Shown here piece by piece: positions 6,749 through 13,725 of a DNA stretch of 15,301 nucleotides. The stretch lies in assembly GCA_023251275.1 (NCBI GenBank), contig JAHEZC010000007.1, forward strand, positions 1-15,301, given 5' to 3'. The notes under the pieces are model-generated. The model was not told the DNA's origin, did no database searches, and saw only the letters and a list, made by a program, of their open reading frames with translations. Source of the stretch: Parafilimonas sp. Lineage in GTDB: Bacteria > Bacteroidota > Bacteroidia > Chitinophagales > Chitinophagaceae. The position numbers were made by a program, and so were the translations under genes. The first letter of the stretch is position 1; every line of letters starts with the position of its first letter.

Positions 6749-9700
6749 TCATTTTTTTACCAGTTTTATTTGGGTTCCCTGATCCCTTTCTGATATTATA
6801 TACACATCATAATTGATCTGCTTCGATCTTTGTTGAATATTTTTTAACCCGTATCCCTGAGAATTTTCATTCATATCAAAACCATCTCCATCATCCATTA
6901 TTTCCAGTATCAGCTTTTTGTTTTCTCCCGAAAATTTCAAAATTATATTGCTGCAATTGGAATATTTAATGCTGTTGTTGATGGCTTCTTTTGCGATGAG
7001 CAATAAATTTCGTTTTTCTTCCTTTGAAAATGTATAAACCCCGGCTTCTCTAGTGATGGTACAATCCATCTCTATATTTTTTGCATTGGTAAGCGGTATG
7101 TAAAAAACCTTTAAGCGGTTTATCAATGCTTCTGTTGAGTCAAGCGTATCATCCAGTATCCAGATCATATCTCTGAGGCTTGCAATAGCCGTATCGAGAT
7201 TGTCTTTTACATTTTCAAGATATTGCCTCGTCTGTTGAGGAACCTGGATCGCCATGTGAGCAAATATTTTTATAGCATTTAAAGTGCTGCCGAGGTCATC
7301 GTGCAGATCGCTTGCGATATCCCGCCGGATCTGTTGTTGCTTTATCAATTGACTGATACGGTAGCGGTACAGGCCAATCACCAATGATGCAATAGCTATT
7401 GCAATGAGAATTTTGAACCAGATAGTTTGAAACCATTTTGGAAGAAAAACAAGGTTTATTTTTTTCGGCTGAGACCAGATGCCGTCTTCGTTGGCTGCTT
7501 TTATTTCCAGCGTGTAAGTGCCGGGATTCAAACCGATAAGATTTACAAAATTTTGTGTATTAAGGTTAATCCAATCTTTTTGCAACGGTTCAATTTTATA
7601 AGCATAAGTTGTTCTTTCAGGATTGGAATAATTAATCCCGGAAAAAGAAACGGTTGTTTGTAAAACATTGTTGGGAATAGTTAAAGACTCAAGCAAAATG
7701 TTACTGGTATCTATGATGCCTTTAGTCGTTTCAGCTTTTATATTATCAATATAAAGTATTGGGGGAACAGTGTTGGTTGAAAAATATTTGGGATCTATAA
7801 TAGTAAAACCATTGAGCCCGCCTGCATAAATTAAATTGTTGGATTGAATCCCGCAAAATTCTTCAAAGGCATTGGAATGTAAACCATCGGATTGATAATA
7901 ATTTTTTATTTTGCCGGTGGAAATATTTAACACCGACATCCCATTATTACTCGTTGCAATGATCAGGCTGTCCCTGTAGCAAAACACTTTATACACACCA
8001 TCATTACACAAGCCTTCTTTTGCCGTAATCAATCGTCTAAACTGAAATGATTTGTCTGTTTCAATAATGCCCCTTCCATACGCGGCAAACCAATAGCTTG
8101 TTTTGCTTTCGCACATATCAAACAGCATGTTCAATGCTCCTGTTTCTCCTGGCTTTCGTATGGCAAATTCCTTTGATTCTTTTGTAAGCGGGTTGAATTG
8201 AAAAACAGAATTGTGTGATAATACCCAGAAATGGTTGTCTGCACTTTTAAAAAGCCGGTTAATCATTCGGAGGTTTTTTATTCTGGTTCGGGGCGTATCA
8301 TTGTGATATATTTCGATGCGTGGAATAGCTGAATTCCATTCATAAAGGCCCTTTTGCCAAAAGCTGCTGAAATAAACCAGCGAATCATCATAGCGAAGGG
8401 CGCCGTTCAGCAACACATCCTGCATCTTTTTCATCAGTATTTCGTTGCTGCCTGTTTTTACAAGAACATTATTTCTCAGTTCAAAAAGGCCCCCGGCATT
8501 TGAAACAAAAACTTTTTCATTCCTGTCTTTATAAATCATCAGGCAGGTATTGACCGCATCAATCAGTTTAATTTCAGAGGAATTTATATTCACCTTATAT
8601 AAGCCATCTGCTGCGCCGCAATAAACTACGGAATCATTGTACGGAAGCAGACAGTAGGCGTGCTTTATTTTTGTATTTGAATACTGAGATTTGTAAAAAT
8701 ATTTAAACGGTTTCCGGGTATTTGAAAAGCTGGCCAGGCCTTCCTGTGAACCTGCCCATACATTTCCGGAGCTGTCGCAAAATATCTGCAGCAGCCTTTT
8801 AAACCAGTAATCTTCATTGCTGTTTTCGGGAGATACTTTCGTATATTCTTTTGTGCGTAAATTATAGGCATAGAGAGACTTGTCATCAGACATCCATAAG
8901 TTATTGTAGCGGTCCCCGGTACAGGAAAAAATTTCGACACTGTCGAAAAACATATTGGTCGGATGAGGTCTTGTTTCGATTTTTTGGTTGTCGAAAAAAA
9001 ATGCTCTGACGCCCCAGCTTGTTGCAGTATATATATAGCCATCACCGGAAATATAACAATCCGTGAACAATAATTTGGAACCCCTGTTGTAAAAATTTAT
9101 TTCGGAAGCAGGGATAATTCTTTCTATGGACAGATTGGATGCATTTAAAACAATAATGCCGTAATTATCGCAAAAGAGCCAGATTCTTTCAAAATGGTCT
9201 GTTACAATTTTTGCAACATTCAATGCCGGATGCCCGGCTAATTCATTTAAAAAATCAAAGCTGATATATTTACCCGTTTTGAGATCATAAGCGTATAAGT
9301 CATCGTTGGCGCCAATCCATAGTGTATCGTTAAGAAGGCAAATACTTTTGAGCCATTTGCCGGATAAAGCCTTATTTTTATCATCAACAGTTATTCTTTT
9401 TGATATGGTATTTGTTTTTATATCTATTGCACAGATTTCGCCATAAGAAACAGCAACCCAGATAAACCCCCTTTTTTTGTCTTCCGCTATGTCAGATACA
9501 AGGCTTCCGCCTATTTGCCTCGCCGGAGGTGATTGCTTATTAATTACAAGAAATTTGCTTCCGTCAAAACGGTTCAATCCTGCCTGCGTACCTATCCAGA
9601 AAAATCCATAAGAATCACGGATTATTTTTGTAATATAGTAGCTGCTGAGACCTTCGCCCTGTGTATATGATTTTATTGAAACCAGCTTTGTTTGCTGACC

Positions 9701-9763
9701 AAATGAAGGAATAGAATATATGATCAAAATAAATATTGAAATCAGCAGGGAGTATTTTTTCAT
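6749..9763 (-). CDS. beta-propeller/Y_Y_Y sensor histidine kinase
   Basis: A 1004-residue membrane sensor kinase. A signal peptide (MKKYSLLISIFILIIYSIPSFG) is followed by a large periplasmic region (about 25-700) of Reg_prop-type propeller blades such as ITKIIRDSYGFFWIGTQAGL. Next come a Y_Y_Y domain (about 700-775, containing PGTYTLEIKAANEDGIW) and one transmembrane helix (about 782-800). The cytoplasmic HisKA_3 dimerisation domain carries the phospho-accepting H821 in SDLHDDLGSTL. The HATPase domain has N-box KEAINNSIKYSN and G-boxes DDGDGFD and GYGLKNI. Unlike the hybrid sensors of Bacteroides polysaccharide loci, it has no receiver or DNA-binding domain, so it needs a separate regulator. 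The NarL-type regulator at 12023 is of the matching class. I chose the start at 9763, not a longer one at 9931, because the signal peptide begins there and a -7 element sits just upstream. The ligand is unknown. Confidence 0.93.
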   Translation of the reverse strand: MKKYSLLISIFILIIYSIPSFGQQTKLVSIKSYTQGEGLSSYYITKIIRDSYGFFWIGTQAGLNRFDGSKFLVINKQSPPARQIGGSLVSDIAEDKKRGFIWVAVSYGEICAIDIKTNTISKRITVDDKNKALSGKWLKSICLLNDTLWIGANDDLYAYDLKTGKYISFDFLNELAGHPALNVAKIVTDHFERIWLFCDNYGIIVLNASNLSIERIIPASEINFYNRGSKLLFTDCYISGDGYIYTATSWGVRAFFFDNQKIETRPHPTNMFFDSVEIFSCTGDRYNNLWMSDDKSLYAYNLRTKEYTKVSPENSNEDYWFKRLLQIFCDSSGNVWAGSQEGLASFSNTRKPFKYFYKSQYSNTKIKHAYCLLPYNDSVVYCGAADGLYKVNINSSEIKLIDAVNTCLMIYKDRNEKVFVSNAGGLFELRNNVLVKTGSNEILMKKMQDVLLNGALRYDDSLVYFSSFWQKGLYEWNSAIPRIEIYHNDTPRTRIKNLRMINRLFKSADNHFWVLSHNSVFQFNPLTKESKEFAIRKPGETGALNMLFDMCESKTSYWFAAYGRGIIETDKSFQFRRLITAKEGLCNDGVYKVFCYRDSLIIATSNNGMSVLNISTGKIKNYYQSDGLHSNAFEEFCGIQSNNLIYAGGLNGFTIIDPKYFSTNTVPPILYIDNIKAETTKGIIDTSNILLESLTIPNNVLQTTVSFSGINYSNPERTTYAYKIEPLQKDWINLNTQNFVNLIGLNPGTYTLEIKAANEDGIWSQPKKINLVFLPKWFQTIWFKILIAIAIASLVIGLYRYRISQLIKQQQIRRDIASDLHDDLGSTLNAIKIFAHMAIQVPQQTRQYLENVKDNLDTAIASLRDMIWILDDTLDSTEALINRLKVFYIPLTNAKNIEMDCTITREAGVYTFSKEEKRNLLLIAKEAINNSIKYSNCSNIILKFSGENKKLILEIMDDGDGFDMNENSQGYGLKNIQQRSKQINYDVYIISERDQGTQIKLVKK

Positions 9764-9782
9764 GATCTTTAAATCTACGCAA

Positions 9783-10991
9783 ATGGATGACAAATTTAAA
9801 AAGTGGGCAATTATTTTTTTGATCAGGGCAGTGGATGAGTCTGCCAAACAAGCTTTAACGGTGATAGAGCAGCTTAAAGCTGCAGAGATTAATCCCGCGA
9901 TTGAGATAATAATATGGCTGCATGTTACCACTGAAAATGTCCCAAACGATTATCCGAGAGGGAATAAACCATCAAGATATAAGACAACGAATCTTTTCTA
10001 TGAAATCAAAGGCAACCAATTAAATTGCCTGGGTGAAAATGCCGGCCTCAGTATTAAAAAACCGGAAGATATTACTGATTTTTTCAAAGAGCAGGTAATA
10101 AACAGGTTTATTGTTGAAAAATATATATTGTTTACGTGGGGCCACGGAACAGACTTTGCGATTTTTCAATATGGCGTGGGCATGCTTACCATGACTGATC
10201 TTAGCAATGCAATTACCAATGCATTTGGAAATAGAAAAATTGATGTAATAGTAATGTTTAATTGTTTCCAGCAATTCTTTGATACAGGTTATGAACTGAG
10301 CTGCAGTGCAGATTACCTCCTGGCTTTCGAAACATTTATGTATTTCGAAAATGACTTGGATTATAGCGTCATTCTCGAAAAATTGTCAGGTGAACCGGCT
10401 ATTTCAACAAGGGCAATTGCCAGTTTCATAATAAATTCTTTCGCAGCTAAAGGAGATGGAAATGCAGAACAGAAAAATGATACCGCGTTTTTTGCCAATG
10501 ATCTCTCATGGTATGACGACATGGCAAGACTGATAGATGAAATGGCAGTAATAATGATAAATAATTCAGAGAATTCTTTTCACAAAATACAGGCTGCAAG
10601 AGAAAAGTGTGAATATATTCGTTTTGCAAGCGATAAACATGCGTTAATTGACTTTAAAAAATTCTTACTGTCATTATACGATTTAGCCCCTCAATTGTTT
10701 CCTGAAGACCTTTACGGGAGGATGATTTATTATTTCAATAAAATTGTGTTGGAGGAGAAATTTATTGGGGAAGTATACAAGCAGGAAAGAGGAGATAAAA
10801 CTATTTCTCCTTCGGGTTTTTCCATTTACTTTCCGGCCACAAAGGATAAGTATAACACTAATTACTCAAATTTGTTTTTTACTGAAGAATCACCCTATGC
10901 AACAAAGTTCACCAAAATGTTTCGATGGAGTAATTTTATATCAGAATACATAAAATGTACTAAAAGAAATCCGGTTCAAGGCATTTCTTAA
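9783..10991 (+). CDS. clostripain-type (C11) cysteine peptidase
   Basis: Peptidase family C11 has a caspase-like fold (clan CD) and cleaves after Arg or Lys. The N-terminal strand KKWAIIFLIRAVDE corresponds to the family's KKWTIMVYM start. The catalytic His lies in TWGHGTDFAIF (H121 from the chosen start). The catalytic Cys lies in IVMFNCFQQFFDTGYEL (C161), followed by the typical SADYLLAFE stretch. The His-Cys spacing of 40 is close to that of characterised C11 enzymes. The protein has 402 residues and no signal peptide or lipobox, so it appears cytoplasmic, unlike classic secreted clostripain. I prefer the ATG at 9783; upstream ATGs at 9762 and 9720 would run into the kinase gene and add sequence not seen in the family. 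It is divergent from the kinase and convergent with a small Gly4-tailed protein. The substrate is unknown. The usual Asp before the catalytic Cys is Asn here. Confidence 0.8.
   Translation: MDDKFKKWAIIFLIRAVDESAKQALTVIEQLKAAEINPAIEIIIWLHVTTENVPNDYPRGNKPSRYKTTNLFYEIKGNQLNCLGENAGLSIKKPEDITDFFKEQVINRFIVEKYILFTWGHGTDFAIFQYGVGMLTMTDLSNAITNAFGNRKIDVIVMFNCFQQFFDTGYELSCSADYLLAFETFMYFENDLDYSVILEKLSGEPAISTRAIASFIINSFAAKGDGNAEQKNDTAFFANDLSWYDDMARLIDEMAVIMINNSENSFHKIQAAREKCEYIRFASDKHALIDFKKFLLSLYDLAPQLFPEDLYGRMIYYFNKIVLEEKFIGEVYKQERGDKTISPSGFSIYFPATKDKYNTNYSNLFFTEESPYATKFTKMFRWSNFISEYIKCTKRNPVQGIS
9791..9798 (-). promoter_or_regulatory. -7 element for the sensor kinase gene
   Basis: On the minus strand TAAATTTG matches TAnnTTTG and ends 27 bases before the kinase start at 9763. 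It lies within the first codons of the divergent peptidase gene, so the two 5' ends are interlocked. Confidence 0.45.
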
Positions 10992-10992
10992 T

Positions 10993-11012
10993 ATTGTTTT
11001 CAGCCAAACAAT
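10993..11012. terminator. possible bidirectional terminator between convergent genes
   Basis: ATTGTTT (10993-10999) / AAACAAT (11006-11012) is a 7-bp AT-rich inverted repeat with a 6-base loop. It lies in the 28 bases between the peptidase stop and the stop of the convergent small gene. The position fits a shared terminator, but the stem is weak. Confidence 0.35.
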
Positions 11013-11019
11013 TCTTGTA

Positions 11020-11331
11020 TTATCCTCCGCCGCCAGGTACTTTCCTTGAATTGATTACTACGGATATTTGCATTACACTTGTCTTATCATCGGGGTTTTT
11101 CGTTACTGTTACAGCAAGGCCATTACTATATACTCCGCCCTCCTCAATTATATCTACATACGTATCTTTCGTTGTACTGGAATCGTCAGTAGGTTTTGGA
11201 ATTTCCGAAGAGTGTATCCCGATTTCAATTAATAATTTTTGACCATCTTCCAGAAACCTGATTTTGGGCATATTCAATATGCCTCCCTCTGTATTGGCAA
11301 TATCTTTGTTTAATTCAACTCTGCGTTCCAT
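11020..11331 (-). CDS. unrecognised small protein ending in Pro-Gly4
   Basis: I do not recognise the family. From the chosen ATG (11331) it has 103 residues: a charged start (MERRVELNKDIAN), a short beta-rich segment (PKIRFLEDGQKLLIEIG), an Asp/Ser/Thr/Lys-rich linker (PTDDSSTTKD), a second beta-rich segment (GLAVTVTKNPDDKTSVMQIS) and the C-terminus VVINSRKVPGGGG. A longer form from 11379 would add MLMVLLILLFTNKTLL, which has no basic n-region and overlaps a hairpin; the imperfect -7 element TACTTTTA upstream favours the shorter form. The PKIRFLEDGQKLLIEIG segment vaguely recalls the N-terminus of trypsin-co-occurring domain 1, a companion of proteases in bacterial conflict loci; this is a weak resemblance only. 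It converges on the C11 peptidase with a 28-base gap. The Arg-Lys just before the Gly tail is the kind of site C11 enzymes cut. Any substrate relation is inference. Confidence 0.6.
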   Translation of the reverse strand: MERRVELNKDIANTEGGILNMPKIRFLEDGQKLLIEIGIHSSEIPKPTDDSSTTKDTYVDIIEEGGVYSNGLAVTVTKNPDDKTSVMQISVVINSRKVPGGGG

Positions 11332-11802
11332 AAGTAAAGTTTTATTGGTGAATAAAAGTATTAATAATACCATCAGCATTTATTGCTGATTGAAAATATT
11401 TTTTATTTTAGAATAGTGCTTCCGCCAATGCAATGTTTCCTGAATCTAACCCGCGTGTTTTAAAAAATGGGTTTAGGGTCAGGGCTGATAATCTCCGGGT
11501 TCAGGAGGTTGTCAACGGCACAGCTAATCATTTTTATGCATGCAATCTTCCTGTATTCTGCTTATAACCATTTGGTGTTTTTCAAAACTGCGAAGAATTA
11601 TATCCGGTGCAAAAAGCTGCATTCTGTTTTGCGTTGTTCCATTATTGCTAACAAAATTATTTTTCATGACTTGCAAAGACAACGGGAAAAAAGCCCTTTA
11701 TTACCCCCGTATTTTTCCCGGTATGCGGGCAGGGTTTCACACCATATTTTTTTAAAAACCCAATTTGTTTAAAAAAAGAAAAACTGACAGAACCCTTTGC
11801 AG

Positions 11803-11823
11803 TCCTGCATTTCCCGTGCAGGA
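11803..11823. repeat. 7-bp hairpin in the gap before the response regulator
   Basis: TCCTGCA / TGCAGGA with the 7-base loop TTTCCCG; perfect stem. It sits 22 bases before the 14-base palindrome at 11845. No T-run follows, so it is more likely part of a repeat or a regulatory structure than a terminator. Confidence 0.45.
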
Positions 11824-11844
11824 GCATTTAATAAGTTACAGGTA

Positions 11845-11858
11845 AGTTGCCGGCAACT
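11845..11858. repeat. perfect 14-base palindrome
   Basis: AGTTGCCGGCAACT reads the same on both strands. It lies about 165 bases upstream of the response regulator start. It could be a dimeric-protein binding site or one arm of a REP-type element. Its GTTG..CAAC arms echo the AGGTTGTCAACC repeat elsewhere in the window. Confidence 0.5.
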
Positions 11859-12022
11859 CTTGCACTGAGGCTGAATAACTGCTTATATTGCAACAATTCA
11901 ATTGCTTTAGAAAATAATCTTATTTTTAAAAGCTATAAACCCCCAAACGATTGAAGTCACGCTCAGATTAAAAATCTCAGCATCAGTGGGGGGAACGAAT
12001 CCGTTACTTTTTATTTCTGCTT

Positions 12023-12682
12023 ATGCCTGGTACCAGATATATTGCCATCGTTGACGATCACACGATACTGAGAAAGGGTCTAGCAATGCTGATCAATATG
12101 TTCCCAAATTATAAAGTATTGTTCGATGCATCAAATGGCAGGGATTTTATCAGCAGGTTGCAACCATCTCAATTACCTGATATTGTTTTATTGGATATCA
12201 GTATGCCTGAAATGGACGGCTATGTTACGGCAAAATGGTTGCTGGTTAATTATCCTCAAATACAGGTGCTTGCCCTGAGCACGATGGATGCGGAGGCCGC
12301 TATTATAAAAATGATAAAACACGGCGCCAAAGGATATGTGCTGAAAGATGCAAGCCCTGCTGAACTGAAGCTTGCTTTTGATGAAGTGATGAGTAAAGGA
12401 TATTTTTATAATGAAGTCATTACAAGAAAAGTGATGCAATCCATTAACCTCCTGGCTGATGAAAAAAATGAAACCGGTATTTTTGCCAGACTCAGCGACC
12501 GCGAACTGGAATTTCTGAAATCAGCCTGCAGCGAGAAAACGTACCAGCAGATTGCAAAGGAAATGTTTGTAAGCGAACGAACAGTTGACGGTTACCGGGA
12601 AGCCTTGTTCAGGAAGCTCAATGTGTCCAGCCGTGTGGGGCTTGTGCTCTTTGCAATTAAAAATAACCTGGTGAAGGTATAA
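12023..12682 (+). CDS. NarL/FixJ-family response regulator
   Basis: A 219-residue two-domain regulator. The receiver domain (about 5-122) has the acidic pair D11/D12 (IVDDH), the phospho-acceptor D58 (IVLLDISMPEMDG), the switch Ser/Thr S86-T87 and K108 (YVLKDA). The C-terminal LuxR-type helix-turn-helix (about 157-219) reads LSDRELEFLKSACSEKTYQQ and onward through IAKEMFVSERTVDGYREALF. Once phosphorylated by a HisKA_3 kinase it should bind DNA as a dimer. The only such kinase in the window is the propeller sensor at 6749-9763, about 2.3 kb away on the other strand, so pairing is plausible but not shown. No co-transcribed kinase is adjacent. All key residues are present. Confidence 0.93.
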   Translation: MPGTRYIAIVDDHTILRKGLAMLINMFPNYKVLFDASNGRDFISRLQPSQLPDIVLLDISMPEMDGYVTAKWLLVNYPQIQVLALSTMDAEAAIIKMIKHGAKGYVLKDASPAELKLAFDEVMSKGYFYNEVITRKVMQSINLLADEKNETGIFARLSDRELEFLKSACSEKTYQQIAKEMFVSERTVDGYREALFRKLNVSSRVGLVLFAIKNNLVKV

Positions 12683-12803
12683 TCTCACGCTATTGGTTTT
12701 TGCCGGGATTATTTTCCTTAGCAATTCTTCATCCTGGGGTGAATCCATATTTTTATTCTCATTTTCTTAACGCAAAGTTTTTCATGATCATCCCGCCTGT
12801 CTT

Positions 12804-12811
12804 TACATTTG
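12804..12811 (+). promoter_or_regulatory. -7 element before the CAP-domain gene
   Basis: TACATTTG matches TAnnTTTG and ends 19 bases before the ATG at 12831. A TTTC at 12780-12783, 20 bases upstream of the element, is one base off the -33 TTTG box at a proper spacing. Confidence 0.55.
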
Positions 12812-12830
12812 AGTTTTCTCTTACTGCATT

Positions 12831-13403
12831 ATGAAAGCATCCTTTGCAATAATCGTTTTATTTCTATGTTCTTTTTATCCATATAAGAATGCTGCGATAG
12901 ATACACAGGAAGGACGCTCTGCTTATGAATTGCTGAATACGATCAGGACAAAACCCGCAGCTTATTCACCAATACTTTCTGTTGATCTCAACGCAGTAAA
13001 ACCGATGCCAAACCTCAGGTGGAATGATACACTGGCAAAAGCTGCCGAAGCAAAAGCGCTGGATATGGCAAACAGGAATTATTTCAGCCATGTGGACCTT
13101 GATGGATTAGGGATGAATTACTATATCAATAAGGCAGGTTATCAGTTGAACAAGGAATTTCTGAAAAATGATAAAAGCAATTTTTTTGAATCAATATATG
13201 CCGGTTCTGTTTCAGGTGAAGACGCTATAAAAGACCTGATCATTGACAGCAAGAATCCCGGTCTCGGACATCGCAATCATTTATTGGGCATTGGTGACTG
13301 GAATGCTTCTCTTACTGACATCGGCATAGGGTTCGCCAGGACAGATGGCAATTCAAAATACAAGTCCTATATGTGCGTGCTGATTGCCAAGCACAACTGG
13401 TAA
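12831..13403 (+). CDS. secreted CAP/SCP-domain protein
   Basis: A 190-residue exported protein: the signal peptide is MKASFAIIVLFLCSFYPYKNA, then one CAP (SCP/PR-1) domain. Conserved features appear in order: the helix AYELLNTIRTKPAAYSP, the NLRWNDTLAKAAEAKALDMA segment, NYFSHVD with H87, the Glu of FFESIYAG (E120, equivalent to the GENI motif), GHRNHLLG with H147/H150, and the closing strand TDIGIGFA. These His/Glu positions form the CAP cavity that can bind a metal. Bacterial CAP proteins are mostly of unknown role; some bind lipids or act on the cell surface. It has its own -7 element and no obvious operon partner. The neighbouring response regulator reads the same way, but 148 bases and a promoter separate the two. 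Confidence 0.9.
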   Translation: MKASFAIIVLFLCSFYPYKNAAIDTQEGRSAYELLNTIRTKPAAYSPILSVDLNAVKPMPNLRWNDTLAKAAEAKALDMANRNYFSHVDLDGLGMNYYINKAGYQLNKEFLKNDKSNFFESIYAGSVSGEDAIKDLIIDSKNPGLGHRNHLLGIGDWNASLTDIGIGFARTDGNSKYKSYMCVLIAKHNW

Positions 13404-13725
13404 TAATAATTCTCCCCCTCTGAAAGCATAATATCATGTACTGCAATGCGTAATAGACGAAGCAACAGTAGTACTAAAGCTCAATCGAGGCGCAGAAAGA
13501 AACGGGCTGTATATCGTTTCTTTCTTGACTTTTTTCTTTACTTTTTTGTGTCAAGACAAAAAAGTAAAGAAAGAAAATTTGAGAATTCAGAGACAAAAAG
13601 TAAACAGGAAAATTCCTTTTGGGCAGGTATGAATAGTCGAAAATATATTATTCTGAATAATCATTATGAAAGAATCGGAATACATGGTAATGGATATAAT
13701 ATCTTTCACTTAAAAATCCAATGAT
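13404..13725 (+). other. 320-base gap with tandem hairpins before the amylase
   Basis: This gap holds two strong adjacent hairpins at 13495-13572 (own entry) and, close to the amylase, TATCTTTC (13700-13707), which differs from the TAnnTTTG -7 consensus only in its last base and ends 18 bases before the amylase ATG. A 92-codon open frame (13446-13724) ends one base before the amylase start. Its product is a run of Arg/Lys then Phe/Leu that follows directly from translating the A- and T-rich hairpin arms, so I do not call it a gene. Confidence 0.55.
13495..13572 (+). repeat. two tandem strong hairpins with interchangeable arms
   Basis: Hairpin 1: GAAAGAAACG (13495-13504) / CGTTTCTTTC (13515-13524), 10 bp, loop of 10. 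Hairpin 2: TTTCTTTACTTTTTTGT (13533-13549) / ACAAAAAAGTAAAGAAA (13556-13572), a perfect 17-bp stem with the 6-base loop GTCAAG. The arms share GAAAGAAA/TTTCTTTC-type stretches, so alternative pairings exist. In addition TCTTGAC (13524-13530) can pair with the GTCAAGA loop (13550-13556). From memory, very similar A/T-rich hairpins recur between genes in many Bacteroidetes. Confidence 0.75.

Larger units (their letters stand above)
11332..12022. other. about 690-base stretch without a convincing gene, rich in inverted repeats
   Basis: Frames here give only weak, basic, unmotivated peptides, so I call no gene. It holds these structures: a 7-bp inverted repeat ATCAGCA (11372-11378) / TGCTGAT (11384-11390) followed on the plus strand by a T-rich tract; CCTGAATCTAACCCG (11440-11454 region) partly complementary to CGGGTTCAGG near 11496-11505; the AGGTTGTCAAC copy (11506-11516); CGGGAAAAA (11683-11691) / TTTTTCCCG (11712-11720); TCCTGCA (11803-11809) / TGCAGGA (11817-11823); and the perfect palindrome AGTTGCCGGCAACT (11845-11858). 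The last 80 bases presumably carry the promoter of the response regulator; TACTTTTT at 12005-12012 is an imperfect -7 element. Confidence 0.6.

Noticed and set aside
9720..9782. Upstream starts of the C11 peptidase (9720, 9762)
   Set aside because: They would overlap the kinase start and add residues before the family's usual first strand; 9783 fits better.
9764..9931. 56-residue N-terminal extension of the sensor kinase
   Set aside because: It precedes a perfect signal peptide that begins at 9763 and lies wholly opposite the peptidase gene. The promoter motif also sits downstream of this longer start.
11467..11772. 101-codon plus-strand frame in the long gap
   Set aside because: It runs across several inverted repeats, has no recognisable motif or -7 element, and its composition is not protein-like. 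Treated as noncoding.
13606..13617. AGGAA-AA-TTCCT as a terminator
   Set aside because: Only five base pairs with a 2-base loop and no gene ending nearby; too weak.
13446..13724. 92-codon open frame ending one base before the amylase start
   Set aside because: Most of its sequence is the direct translation of the A/T-rich hairpin arms (Arg/Lys-rich then Phe-rich). There is no family resemblance, and the tight junction with the amylase is probably chance.
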